From assembly GCA_964598225.1 (NCBI GenBank), contig CAZRBG010000005.1:62001-126000 (forward strand): a stretch of 64,000 nt of DNA. Direction: 5' to 3'. Of the stretch, positions 16,482 to 24,975 are shown piece by piece. Position numbers and translations under genes: made by a program. Each line of letters starts with the position of its first letter. Positions within the stretch are counted from its first letter, which is position 1. A model generated the notes under the pieces. That model was not told the origin of the DNA and ran no database searches. It saw nothing but the letters and a program-made list of their open reading frames with translations. The stretch comes from SG8-4 sp964598225. Lineage in GTDB: Bacteria > Planctomycetota > Phycisphaerae > Sedimentisphaerales > Anaerobacaceae.

Positions 16482-18968
16482 TCACACGTCGAGGTTCTGG
16501 ACTTCGAGAGCGTGGTCGCGGATGAAGTTTCGGCGTTTTTCGACGTCGCCGCCCATCAGTATACTGAATAGCCTGTCGGCTTCGCCTGCATCGTCGAGTT
16601 TTACGCTGAGCAATGTCCGCGTCTCGGGATTCATCGTCGTTTCCCACAACTGTTCGGCGTTCATCTCGCCGAGGCCCTTGAACCGCTTGATCTCAATGCC
16701 CTTGCCGCCTATCTTCCTGATTCCGGGGCAAACCTCCCCTAACGAGGCTATTTCGTAATTATCCTCGCCGTTTATGAGCAGGAACTTTGTCGGGAGCGTC
16801 TCACCCGAGATCGTTTTGGCGGGTTTCAGGAGAAAATCCTTCAAATCAAGGTCGAACTGATCTTTGAGGTGCCTGCCGATCTTATTTAACCTGGTGACCT
16901 CGTGAAGCTCTTCTGCGACGACTGTTTCTTCTTCCTCACCTTCGGCTAAATTCTGGGCTTGTTCCTTAAGCTCGTCGGCGCGTTTTTCGTACTTCTCCCT
17001 GTCGTAATAGATTTCTTCCTGCCCCTGGACGTAGATACGAAACGCAGGCAAGCCTCCCCTGGACGGATCGTAAAATGCGTTAACGAACTCGGCAAAGTCA
17101 ATCCCGCGCTGCTTGAGTACTCCGATGATTCGTTCGGCATCGACCAGGGTCTTCGCAAGCGAGGCCATTTTTTCTCCTTTTATGCGGGATGCGATGCTAT
17201 TGTCTGCTTCCGTCGATCCGTCATCTGCGGCCTGCTCGTTTTGGCCGTTACCGTTTCTGATAGCAAGCTCGGTGCCGTCCAGCCCCCGGGCGATCATCCG
17301 CTTTCGCATCTGGTTCTCGGTGAGAATATACTCGGATTTCCTCCTGCCCTTGACTCTGATCTCATACAGCGGCGGCTGGGCGATGTAGATCATCTCGTTC
17401 TGAAACAAAGCCTGCATCTGCCTGAAGAAAAAAGTAAGCAGAAGCGTTCGAATATGAGCGCCGTCGATGTCGGCGTCGGTCATGAGTATCACCTTGCCGT
17501 ACCTGCACTTGTTCAGGTCGAATTCGTCGGTGCCTATGCCTGTGCCAAGAGCGCTGATGATCGTTCGGATTTCATCGTGGCCCAGCATTTTCTCCAAGCG
17601 AGCCTTCTCGACGTTTAGGATTTTTCCTTTCAGCGGCAGGATCGCCTGGATATTTCTGTCGCGTCCGGCCTTGGCCGAGCCACCCGCCGAGTCGCCCTCG
17701 ACGATAAAGACTTCGGTGGTGGTCTTTTCTTTGCTGGCGCAGTCCCAGAGCTTGCCGGGAAGGTTCGCGGTGCTGAGCGCACCTTTTCGTCTGGTCAGCT
17801 CGCGGGCCTTTCTTGCGGCCTCTCGTGCAGCCGCAGCCTGTATCGCTTTGTTCAGTATCCGCTTTGCATCGGCCGGGTGTTCTTCGAGATAATGGCCTAA
17901 TTGTTCGTTGACAGTGCTCTCCACAAAACCACCCACCTCGGGATTGGTCAGCCTGACCTTCGTCTGAGCCTCGAAATGCGGATTTGCGAGTTTTACTGCT
18001 ACGACCGCGGTCAGTCCTTCACGAAGGTCTTCGCCGGTAGTGGCCTGGCTGTTCTTGAGCAGGTTGTTGTTCCGGGCGTAGTAATTCATCGTCCGCGTAA
18101 GTGCCGTCTTGAAACCCGACAGATGTGTGCCGCCGTCGATGTTGCGGATATTATTGGCGAATACCAGCACGTTGTCGGTGTAGCCGTCGTTGTACTGCAA
18201 CGCTATCTCGCAACTTAGCATCGCTTCGGTATCTTCCTTTGAGAAGTGGATCACGTCTTTGTGGAGCGTCTCCTTACCCTCGTTAAGATGCCGGACGAAC
18301 GCCTTGATTCCCTCTTCGAATTTGAAAACTTCCTTTTTCTGATTTCGGTCGTCCCGGAAGGTTATTCGCAGACCTCCGTTAAGGTACGCCAGCTCACGGA
18401 TCCTTTTAAGCAGTGTATCGTATGAGAATTCCGTATCACCGAAAATCTCCTCATCGGGCTTGAAGGCGATTTTTGTGCCGCCTTTATTGGTCGGGCCGAT
18501 TTCCTGTACTCGTCCTTTTGGAATGCCTCGGATGCACTCGAAGTGATAGTGTTTGCCTTCGCGATAGACGTCTGCTTCGAGCCATTCGCTGAGTGCGTTT
18601 ACCACGCTTACGCCTACGCCGTGCAGCCCGCCGGCGACTTTGTAGCTGTCGCTGTCGAACTTTCCGCCTGCGTGCAGTTTTGTCAGCACAACCTCAAGTG
18701 CGCTGATGTTCGCATCCTTGTGCATGGAAACTGGTATCCCCCGCCCGTTGTCCTCAACCGTACAGCTACCGTCGGGATGGATCCTTACGCCTAGGCTGTC
18801 GCAGGCCCCGGCCAGGGCTTCATCGATGGAATTGTCCAGCACTTCGTAGACCAGATGGTGCAAACCGGCGCTGCCGCGGTCGCCGATGTACATATCCGGC
18901 CGTTTACGCACCGCCTCCAACCCTTCGAGAATCTTTATTTTGCTCGCGTCGTAACTATGGTCCTTCAT
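16482..18968 (-). CDS. gyrB: DNA gyrase subunit B
   Basis: An 828-residue type II topoisomerase ATPase subunit. The GHKL ATPase domain shows EVLDNSIDEALAG, VEDNGRGIP and KVAGGLHGVGVSVVNALS. The TOPRIM domain shows FIVEGDSAGGSAKAGRDR and MTDADIDGAHIRTLLL. It ends with the tail QLWETTMNPETRTLL. Compared with the short form of about 640 residues, it has an insertion of roughly 170 residues in the TOPRIM/C-terminal part (about 565-740, including a YYDREKYEKRADELKEQAQN coiled stretch), as in the long GyrB class. No gyrA is in the window. The start is 13 bp after the DUF721 gene, and dnaN is next upstream, forming one minus-strand operon. Confidence 0.96.
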   Translation of the reverse strand: MKDHSYDASKIKILEGLEAVRKRPDMYIGDRGSAGLHHLVYEVLDNSIDEALAGACDSLGVRIHPDGSCTVEDNGRGIPVSMHKDANISALEVVLTKLHAGGKFDSDSYKVAGGLHGVGVSVVNALSEWLEADVYREGKHYHFECIRGIPKGRVQEIGPTNKGGTKIAFKPDEEIFGDTEFSYDTLLKRIRELAYLNGGLRITFRDDRNQKKEVFKFEEGIKAFVRHLNEGKETLHKDVIHFSKEDTEAMLSCEIALQYNDGYTDNVLVFANNIRNIDGGTHLSGFKTALTRTMNYYARNNNLLKNSQATTGEDLREGLTAVVAVKLANPHFEAQTKVRLTNPEVGGFVESTVNEQLGHYLEEHPADAKRILNKAIQAAAAREAARKARELTRRKGALSTANLPGKLWDCASKEKTTTEVFIVEGDSAGGSAKAGRDRNIQAILPLKGKILNVEKARLEKMLGHDEIRTIISALGTGIGTDEFDLNKCRYGKVILMTDADIDGAHIRTLLLTFFFRQMQALFQNEMIYIAQPPLYEIRVKGRRKSEYILTENQMRKRMIARGLDGTELAIRNGNGQNEQAADDGSTEADNSIASRIKGEKMASLAKTLVDAERIIGVLKQRGIDFAEFVNAFYDPSRGGLPAFRIYVQGQEEIYYDREKYEKRADELKEQAQNLAEGEEEETVVAEELHEVTRLNKIGRHLKDQFDLDLKDFLLKPAKTISGETLPTKFLLINGEDNYEIASLGEVCPGIRKIGGKGIEIKRFKGLGEMNAEQLWETTMNPETRTLLSVKLDDAGEADRLFSILMGGDVEKRRNFIRDHALEVQNLDV

Positions 18969-18981
18969 GTCAATTCATCAC

Positions 18982-19326
18982 TCAGGCAACAACGAATTTT
19001 ATCTCTGTCAGCCGGGCTTTGGGGCATTGCCGCCTTAGCTCGGCGAGAAGCTCCGAACTGCACAATTGAAGCTCGTACATGTATGACGGCGAGTCCACCT
19101 TGACTACCAGTTGGCCGCCGGAAATATCGGTTATTTCACAACGCATGCCCGGTTTGGCCGGCAGAATTCGGCTCCAGACTTCGGTCACCTCGCTGAAGAT
19201 CGCCTGACGCGGTGAAATCTGCTCGTCAAGAAATTGCTGAGCGACCTGTCCGAGCCCTGCCGCACTGTAGGGCTTCCGAGTCCTTCGGCACTTGAGAGTT
19301 TTCTGTAGTGTTTCGATTTCATCCAT
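18982..19326 (-). CDS. DUF721 protein, DciA-like helicase-loading factor
   Basis: A 114-residue protein of the DUF721 family, whose characterised members (DciA) help load the replicative helicase where DnaC/DnaI is missing. The diagnostic core is EVTEVWSRILPAKPGMRCEI followed by LVVKVDSPSYMYELQL and LLAELRRQCP. The N-terminal extension is basic (KCRRTRKPYS). Its place between dnaN and gyrB is the standard replication-cluster position for this family. Gaps are 32 bp to dnaN and 13 bp to gyrB. Function here is inferred from family and position. Confidence 0.82.
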   Translation of the reverse strand: MDEIETLQKTLKCRRTRKPYSAAGLGQVAQQFLDEQISPRQAIFSEVTEVWSRILPAKPGMRCEITDISGGQLVVKVDSPSYMYELQLCSSELLAELRRQCPKARLTEIKFVVA

Positions 19327-19358
19327 AATGGTTGACGGATCCGCCCAGTTGAGGTGAC

Positions 19359-20462
19359 TTAACCCAGGTTGATCGGCATGAGGACGTAGAGGAAATCTCT
19401 GCCACTCTTGAGCAGGCCGGGCCGGTCGGGCTCGTCTAACTCAAGCTCGAAATCCGCCTTCTTAATGACCCGCAGAGCGTCTATCAGGAATTGCGGATTG
19501 AAGCCGATTTTGATCGGCTCGCCTTTGTAGTCAACTACCATATCGACCTGTGCATCGCCGGTCTCGGGCGTTCTGCCGCTGAACACGATCTTTCCGGTCT
19601 CCAGCGACAGTTGAATCCCTTTGGATTCCTCATCGGACAGCAGCGAAGCCCGGCGGGCCGCACTCAACGCCGCCTCCGTCGAGAGCATCAGTTTTTTGTT
19701 GTAATCGGCGGGTATGATGTCCTCGTATTTCGGGAAATTGCCCTCGACCAGGTTAGAGCTTATCACAATGTGCGCGCAGCTCATCAATATTTGATTATCA
19801 AGCAGTTTGACCGCGACGGTGTCTTTCTCATCGCCGCCGATCTTATCGAGCAGGCCCATCGCCTTGCCCGGGACTATGAGATTCTCCGGAACTTCGCTTT
19901 TCGGCGTTGAAGTCAGCTTGACCGTGCTGCGCGCCAGTCTCCTGCCGTCGGTGGCTACCATCATTAGCTTTTTGTCCTTGATTTCCCACAGCACGCCGTT
20001 AATTGCATAGCGGCTGCTCTCTTTGGCCGTTGCGAAAAGGCATTGCTCGATGCCGGCCTGGAGATTGCTCAGGCCGATCTCTATCTCGGCATCGCCGTCA
20101 AAGCCCGGAACGACCGGGTACTGCCCGGGCTCCTGCCCGTAAACCGTGAAGTGGCTGTCGGCGCCTTTTATCTCGCACTTACCGTCGGTTGCTTCGAGAA
20201 CCAGCACGTCGTCGACGCTTTCGCGAACGATGGCCGTGAGCTTATCGGCCGGAACGATGACCTCGCCGGGCGTTTCGATCTGCACTTCGGATAGCGAATA
20301 ATTGATGCCGACCTCAAGATCGGTAGCACAAATCCTGACTTCCTTGTCCTCGGCGGTGATCTGAACGCAGCGCAGAATCGGCTTGGGCGTCCGACTCGGC
20401 GCCACGGACGTCAGCAGGCTCAAAGCCTCGGCCAGAGCCGCTCTATTGAAATTTGCTCTCAT
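19359..20462 (-). CDS. dnaN: DNA polymerase III beta subunit (sliding clamp)
   Basis: A 367-residue clamp with the usual three-domain length. It begins MRANFNRAALAEALSLLTSV, continues through TPKPILRCVQITAEDKEVRI, KKLMMVATDGRRLARSTVKL (middle domain) and ends with DFLYVLMPINLG, matching the conserved C-terminal LMP.R/NL pattern that shapes the peptide-binding cleft. It encircles DNA and tethers polymerase. AGAGG lies 9 nt before the ATG at 20462. It leads a dnaN-DUF721-gyrB operon. dnaA and recF, which usually sit beside it, are not in the window. Confidence 0.97.
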   Translation of the reverse strand: MRANFNRAALAEALSLLTSVAPSRTPKPILRCVQITAEDKEVRICATDLEVGINYSLSEVQIETPGEVIVPADKLTAIVRESVDDVLVLEATDGKCEIKGADSHFTVYGQEPGQYPVVPGFDGDAEIEIGLSNLQAGIEQCLFATAKESSRYAINGVLWEIKDKKLMMVATDGRRLARSTVKLTSTPKSEVPENLIVPGKAMGLLDKIGGDEKDTVAVKLLDNQILMSCAHIVISSNLVEGNFPKYEDIIPADYNKKLMLSTEAALSAARRASLLSDEESKGIQLSLETGKIVFSGRTPETGDAQVDMVVDYKGEPIKIGFNPQFLIDALRVIKKADFELELDEPDRPGLLKSGRDFLYVLMPINLG

Positions 20463-20534
20463 AATAGTAAACCTCTGGTTAATTCGCCAAAAGGATCAAA
20501 AATACGACTTCTACGCACGAAAAGCAAAACGGTA

Positions 20535-20563
20535 ATTTACACGAAAAGCGACATGTTCACAAG
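20535..20563 (-). promoter_or_regulatory. Predicted promoter of dnaN
   Basis: On the minus strand TTGTGA (20563-20558), a 17-bp spacer and TAAATT (20540-20535) precede dnaN by about 70 bp. Each box matches the sigma-70 consensus at four of six bases. Confidence 0.45.
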
Positions 20564-20639
20564 AGTATTTTTCGCAAAAAACCAGCGTTTACCTTCATAA
20601 ATCCGCGATAGTTTGCACGATGTCTCTACCGGGTGGCAG

Positions 20640-20671
20640 CCCCATCCCGATTGTCGTTTATCGGGATGGGG
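20640..20671. repeat. Perfect 12-bp hairpin, CCCCATCCCGAT ... ATCGGGATGGGG
   Basis: Twelve perfectly paired bases around an 8-nt loop (TGTCGTTT). There is no T run. It lies between the divergent dnaN promoter and the promoter at 20700, so it could insulate the two or be a REP-like unit. Confidence 0.65.
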
Positions 20672-20699
20672 CTGGTTGTCTCCGCTCAGGATTTAGTAT

Positions 20700-20728
20700 T
20701 TTACGCCCCCAGGCCATGTGCCTATAAT
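20700..20728 (+). promoter_or_regulatory. Promoter driving the hairpin RNA candidate
   Basis: TTTACG (20700-20705), a 17-bp spacer and a perfect TATAAT (20723-20728). Transcription would start near 20735. No convincing protein gene follows until 21138. Confidence 0.5.
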
Positions 20729-20734
20729 ACTCAT

Positions 20735-20870
20735 ACCGAGAACACTTTAGCGAAAGGAAACATGCGTTTTGCGCTTTACAGGCTGCCAGCAGTTTTGGCG
20801 ACACCTTTCGGGCAACAAGCTTGGGCAAACCGAGTGTCTGCTGGCAGCCGAAAAGCGAAAAACGCATTTT
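20735..20870 (+). ncRNA. Candidate structured RNA with a long interrupted hairpin
   Basis: Downstream of the promoter, 20762-20791 pairs with 20839-20867 over nearly 30 bases (the two arms share ATGCGTTTT, CGCTTT and GGCTGCCAGCA). Inside, GACAC pairs with GTGTC and TCGG with CCGA, giving a stepped hairpin of about 105 nt with a one-sided bulge. No known family is recognised. A 54-codon frame (20762-20926) begins in the same place after GAAAGGAAAC, so a small peptide cannot be excluded. The 3' end is not defined, since no terminator is visible. Confidence 0.35.
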
Positions 20871-21084
20871 GCGAACTGAAAGAACTACCTATTGGCAAAC
20901 GATCAACTTTATGTCGAACCAGTTAAGCTATTTCGGATCACGAGTTGATGAATCCGCAGAATGGTCAAGCCATTGCAAAAAGGACATCGCCGAATAAGAT
21001 TGATGGGAGAAGAAGGATTTATCGCATTTGTGGCGATAGCATGTATCTTTAGAATTTCGCCAACGTACTACGGGAGAAGCAAGT

Positions 21085-21106
21085 GTAGGGTGGGGCTTGC
21101 CCCACC
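21085..21106. repeat. GTAGGGTGGGGC-TT-GCCCCACC palindromic element
   Basis: A perfect GGTGGGGC/GCCCCACC stem with the GTAG flank, 31 bp before the pentapeptide-channel gene. The 20871-21084 stretch before it holds no gene I can support. Confidence 0.75.
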
Positions 21107-21137
21107 AGCAAGCACATAAATCGAAAAGGCAAAAAAA

Positions 21138-22331
21138 ATGAACGAACCAAACTCACAAACCGAAAAACCAGAAGAGAATAGGCGATACAGCAAAGAGCAG
21201 TACGACATACTCAAACGTTGCTCAGAAAAGAAAGACATGACTGAGTGGAACGAGTGGCGAAAAAAGCATCCGACCGAAGACATACTTCTGGAAGGGGCTC
21301 AATTGAACAATGCAAGTCTTTGCCCTGAATATTATCGTGAAGGTGTGAGTTTCTTGATAGATAATGAGCCCCAATTCCCTAACCTGAAAAACGCTTATCT
21401 CAGAGGAGCCTATTTGCAGGGAGCAACGCTAAACGGGGTCCACTTGGAGGGAGCCAACTTAGATGGGGCACGGCTAGGGGGGGCAAAGTTGGTCTATGCG
21501 CGCCTCAATAATGCCAATTTGAGCCACGCGCATCTGGAGGAATCAGTATTGGAGAATGCTTGTTTGAAAGGCACCATCATCCAACGAGCATATTTGCAAA
21601 AGGCAGATTTTCGAGCGGCAGTAGTTGATGGTTCTACAACAATTTGGAAACCAGAAGTCAATTCATGCCCTATTCAATCGCGCGATCCTGCGCTATCATC
21701 TAAACCCCATCAACCCTACAAACCGAGGAGGTTGTATACTGATTTTGAGGGTGTTGCATTGGACAGCATAAGAATAGACCCTATGACCAAGCAATTATTA
21801 GACTACAACGTCAGGCGTAATAATTGGCAGCAGTGGTATCGATGGAATGACTGGTACGAGCCTGATCCACAAGAAAGGAGCAAATGCAGCCATTTTCTAC
21901 TTAAGAACACCGTCTGTCGATTCTGGCAGATAAGCGACTATGGCATATCCACAAAACGAATCATCAGGACTTTCTTTGCGGTCTCGATGGTTTTTGCGAT
22001 TTTATACTATCTTTCGGGGACTATTGAGTATTATTACTGCGGCATCAGTGACAATCCGGGAATTGTGGCTAATCTATTCGTAGATGAGAACGGGCCGATA
22101 GAATGGTGTCTTGTGCCGATACGGAGTATTTATTTCTCGATAGTCACCATGACAACTCTTGGTTTCGGGGATATGTACGCAAATCCGCATAATTATAATT
22201 GGGGATGGTTGGGGCATATTATCTTGTCATTTCAGGTGATTTTGGGTTATGTTCTACTTGGTGCGTTAATAACACGATTTGCGGTTTTGTTTACTGCCGG
22301 TGGGCCGGCGGGGAAATTTGCTGATGAATAA
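21138..22331 (+). CDS. Pentapeptide-repeat protein fused to a two-helix ion channel
   Basis: A 397-residue protein. Residues about 80-165 are pentapeptide repeats of the A(N/D)LXX kind (LRGAYLQGATLNGVHLEGAN, ARLNNANLSHAHLEESVL), a right-handed quadrilateral beta-helix. After a linker, residues about 275-397 form a channel module: a first membrane helix (FFAVSMVFAILYYLSGT), a pore loop with filter TLGFGD (residues 340-345), and a final helix (HIILSFQVILGYVLLGALI). The filter resembles the potassium-channel TVGYGD with Leu and Phe replacing Val and Tyr. The beta-helix likely lies in the cytoplasm. AAAAGG before the ATG supports the start. The ligand or gating signal is unknown. Confidence 0.8.
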   Translation: MNEPNSQTEKPEENRRYSKEQYDILKRCSEKKDMTEWNEWRKKHPTEDILLEGAQLNNASLCPEYYREGVSFLIDNEPQFPNLKNAYLRGAYLQGATLNGVHLEGANLDGARLGGAKLVYARLNNANLSHAHLEESVLENACLKGTIIQRAYLQKADFRAAVVDGSTTIWKPEVNSCPIQSRDPALSSKPHQPYKPRRLYTDFEGVALDSIRIDPMTKQLLDYNVRRNNWQQWYRWNDWYEPDPQERSKCSHFLLKNTVCRFWQISDYGISTKRIIRTFFAVSMVFAILYYLSGTIEYYYCGISDNPGIVANLFVDENGPIEWCLVPIRSIYFSIVTMTTLGFGDMYANPHNYNWGWLGHIILSFQVILGYVLLGALITRFAVLFTAGGPAGKFADE

Positions 22332-22341
22332 AAGGAAAATT

Positions 22342-22974
22342 ATGCAATATATTGGAGATGTGTGCACTACGAAAGAAGTGCAGGATGCCGTAATGGAGAT
22401 TATCCGCTTGACGGATGACTTCTGCAACGAGCATCTTAATGAAGAATACCGGCAGCTTTGCCTGGATATGGCGTTGGAAATTGCTGAGCTTGAGGTCGCG
22501 ATCGACAGGGGCAAGCCGGCCGGTTGGGCCGGCGGCATCGTTCATGCCGTTGGGTATGTCAATTTTCTGCACGATCCGTCGCAGTCGCCGCATATTACAT
22601 CGGCTGAATTAGCGAAAGGATTCGGCGTCTCGAAGGGAACGATGCAGTCGAAATCGAAGATCATCCGCGACGCGCTCGACCTGATGCCGTTCGATCCGGA
22701 CTGGTGCGTTGAGTCACTGCTCGAAGACAACCCGCTGGTCTGGATGCTGGAGTTGGACGGGTTTCTCGTGGATATTCGCATGGCGCCGCGCGAAGCTCAG
22801 GAAGAGGCCTATCGGATGGGATTGATCCCCTACATCCCGGCCGACCGGCAACAGCCGCAATCGCAGCCGGACTCCAGTGCGAAAATTATAAAATTTCCTT
22901 CCGGGAAGAACAAGAATTCCGGCGAAAAATCCACCCGAAAACAAAGGGACAGCGGCCCGGGTCTGAACGATTAG
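22342..22974 (+). CDS. DUF6398 domain protein
   Basis: A 210-residue soluble protein. The start at 22342 (MQYIGDV) is chosen because AAAAGGA lies 7 nt before it; an ATG at 22324 overlapping the upstream stop is also possible. The core VMEIIRLTDDFCNEHLNEEYRQL, WAGGIVHAVGYVNFLHD and LAKGFGVSKGTMQSKSKIIR matches the DUF6398 family. The last of these looks like a helix-turn-helix, so DNA binding is possible but unproven. DPDWCVESLLEDNPLVWM follows, and the C-terminus is polar and low complexity. It begins 10 bp after the channel gene, so the two are probably co-transcribed. Confidence 0.68.
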   Translation: MQYIGDVCTTKEVQDAVMEIIRLTDDFCNEHLNEEYRQLCLDMALEIAELEVAIDRGKPAGWAGGIVHAVGYVNFLHDPSQSPHITSAELAKGFGVSKGTMQSKSKIIRDALDLMPFDPDWCVESLLEDNPLVWMLELDGFLVDIRMAPREAQEEAYRMGLIPYIPADRQQPQSQPDSSAKIIKFPSGKNKNSGEKSTRKQRDSGPGLND

Positions 22975-22992
22975 TACGTTAGGGAACATGGC

Positions 22993-24108
22993 ATGACCGA
23001 CGGTGAAACGCCACATTCCGAACCGAATACCGAACTGCAGGGATCAAGCGACGAACCGGGAGTTACAAGTACAAGTGACCGTGATACTGCTCCGGACGAG
23101 AAAACGAAACCGGTGACGTACGGGGCCGCGCTGCGATGTGTCGTCGGGGGTGTGCTGATGGGTATGGCAAATCTCGTGCCCGGCATTAGCGGCGGCACAA
23201 TGCTGCTGGCCGCAGGCGTCTATCCGCGAGTCGTCGGCGCAATCGCCGATGTCACCTCTCTGAAATGGCGGCGATCCAGCCTGCTGACACTCGCTCTCGT
23301 CATGGCGGCAGCTATAGGCACGGTGCCGTTGTTGGCAGGGCCGGTAAAAGATCTCGTAATCAACCACCAGTGGATCATGTACAGTTTGTTCATCGGATTG
23401 ACCCTGGGCGGCGTGCCGGTCGTGTGGCAGATGATCGATCAAGCAACAATCGTTGTCTGGATCGGCGCGATTGCAGGATTCGTGATTATGGCGATAATAG
23501 CTATCGTCCAATCGCTGGGAGTTAACACGACAGCAGCGTCGGACAGTCTGCCGTTGATGTTCATCGCGGGCATCGTCGGCGCCGGGGCGATGATTCTGCC
23601 GGGCATTAGCGGCGGATACCTGATGCTCGTTCTGGGCGTCTACGTGACGGTACTCCGTGCCATCGACACGGCTTGGGAGGCGGTCAGGAGCGGAGAATTC
23701 TCACAGGCGATCGATCCGGCACTGACGGTCATTCTTCCGCTCGGGGTCGGGGTGCTGGCCGGCATAGTTGTGGTTAGCAACGCTCTGAAGTGGCTGCTGG
23801 TCCGCTACGCTAGGGCGACACTCGGCGTACTGCTCGGGCTGCTGATAGGAGCGGTCGTCGGACTGTGGCCGTTCCAGAAGCCGGTCAAACCCACGGTCGG
23901 CCAGGTGGTCAAAGGTCAGGTTATGACTGAACGAACAATCTCCGAACTCGATAAGGACCAGTGGCCTACTCGAACGTTCACCCCCGAAATCGGTCAGGTG
24001 GCCGGAGCGCTGGTAATGGTGCTCGTGGGATTCACGGCAACGGCGGCGATCGCGCGGTTCGGTCGCGAACGCAAGCCTGTCCCGGCCGTCGAAGAAAAAA
24101 ATCAGTAA
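22993..24108 (+). CDS. DUF368 family membrane transporter (PopT-like undecaprenyl phosphate translocase)
   Basis: A 371-residue membrane protein with about nine helices. The family hallmark is an internal repeat with the motif ANLVPGISGGTMLLAAGVY in the first half and AMILPGISGGYLMLVLGVY in the second. DUF368 proteins (PopT) have been shown elsewhere to recycle undecaprenyl phosphate across the inner membrane for cell-wall synthesis. The N-terminal 35 residues are polar and rich in T, E and D, and the C-terminus is a basic tail. It starts 18 bp after the DUF6398 gene. The role here is inferred from the family. Confidence 0.85.
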   Translation: MTDGETPHSEPNTELQGSSDEPGVTSTSDRDTAPDEKTKPVTYGAALRCVVGGVLMGMANLVPGISGGTMLLAAGVYPRVVGAIADVTSLKWRRSSLLTLALVMAAAIGTVPLLAGPVKDLVINHQWIMYSLFIGLTLGGVPVVWQMIDQATIVVWIGAIAGFVIMAIIAIVQSLGVNTTAASDSLPLMFIAGIVGAGAMILPGISGGYLMLVLGVYVTVLRAIDTAWEAVRSGEFSQAIDPALTVILPLGVGVLAGIVVVSNALKWLLVRYARATLGVLLGLLIGAVVGLWPFQKPVKPTVGQVVKGQVMTERTISELDKDQWPTRTFTPEIGQVAGALVMVLVGFTATAAIARFGRERKPVPAVEEKNQ

Positions 24109-24129
24109 GTACGTTATTATCGAGAGGTT

Positions 24130-24690
24130 ATGAACGAACAGCAGAAAAAAACGCTCTTAAAGATCGCCAAGGATACTGTCGAAGCGGCTGTATCGCGAAA
24201 GCCCTTGCCGGCGCCGGCATCCGACGACCCCGAACTGAACGCCCCCTGCGGCTGCTTCGTGACCTTGAAGAACCGGGGCCGATTGCGGGGCTGCATCGGC
24301 AAATTTGTATCTGATGTTCCCTTGATCGAACTCATCGTCGAGATGGCGAAATCCTCGACAACGAGCGATCCGCGTTTCTTCGCCGATCCCATCAGTCCTC
24401 GCGAGTTGGACCAACTGGACGTCGAGATTTCCGTTCTCTCGCCGCTCAAGCGGACGGACGACCCGATGAGCCTGCGCCTCGGCGTTGACGGCATCTACAT
24501 AAAAAAGGGCCCGATGTCCGGCTGCTTCCTGCCGCAGGTGACAACAGAGACCGGCTGGTCAAAAGAGGATTTCCTCTCATACTGCTGCGCGCACAAAGCC
24601 GGCCTGCCCGCCGACGCCTGGAAGGACCCCGCCACCGAAGTATACCTTTTCACCGCCGAAGTATTCGGCGCCGACTTCAAAGACATATAG
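24130..24690 (+). CDS. amrA: AMMECR1 domain protein (AmmeMemoRadiSam system protein A)
   Basis: A 186-residue AMMECR1-domain protein. The conserved sextet is present within RLRGCIGKF, and GCFVTLKNRG, DPRFFADPISPRELDQLDVEISVL, MSGCFLPQVTTETGWSKEDFL are typical. In many bacteria it is encoded beside a Memo-like protein and a radical SAM enzyme. Neither is nearby here. Its chemical role is not established. It starts 21 bp after the DUF368 gene, with GAGAGG before the ATG, so it ends a four-gene run with the channel, DUF6398 and DUF368 genes. Confidence 0.9.
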   Translation: MNEQQKKTLLKIAKDTVEAAVSRKPLPAPASDDPELNAPCGCFVTLKNRGRLRGCIGKFVSDVPLIELIVEMAKSSTTSDPRFFADPISPRELDQLDVEISVLSPLKRTDDPMSLRLGVDGIYIKKGPMSGCFLPQVTTETGWSKEDFLSYCCAHKAGLPADAWKDPATEVYLFTAEVFGADFKDI

Positions 24691-24730
24691 CCAATCCACC
24701 GCCCGGCAGAATCTTGACTCTCCCTCCATC

Positions 24731-24867
24731 ATTTCGACCGAAGCGGAGAAATCTGGACCGCGATTGTATTACCCCCTCTGTTTGAATCCAGATTTCCCTT
24801 CGGGGCTCTGCGCTTCGCTACGTGTCTCCACTGCGTGATGCTGCGCATCGCTTCAGTCGAAATGACA
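24731..24867. repeat. Inverted pair of TCATTTCGAC...AGCGGAGAAATCTGGA elements
   Basis: The left arm (ATTTCGACCGAAGCGGAGAAATCTGGA, about 24731-24757) and the right arm (reverse copy from about 24785 to 24867, ending GTCGAAATGACA) are related in opposite orientation. The same GTCGAAATGACA end occurs upstream of the GIY-YIG gene at 50264-50297. Confidence 0.65.
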
Positions 24868-24907
24868 ACCGAGACGTGCAATACAAAACATGCGCTCGCT
24901 TGCGTAC

Positions 24908-24936
24908 TTGCAAAGCTGACGTCAAAGCCGTATTAT
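24908..24936 (+). promoter_or_regulatory. Promoter of the two-sulfatase operon
   Basis: TTGCAA (24908-24913), a spacer of exactly 17 bp and TATTAT (24931-24936). It lies 40 bp before the first sulfatase ATG and directly after the repeat pair. Confidence 0.55.
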
Positions 24937-24975
24937 AGCAAAAAACCATATTATGTATGCAACAGGAGTCTTTCC

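Noticed and set aside
20463..20640. Replication origin upstream of dnaN
   Set aside because: No DnaA-box cluster and no dnaA gene are visible; position next to dnaN alone is not enough.
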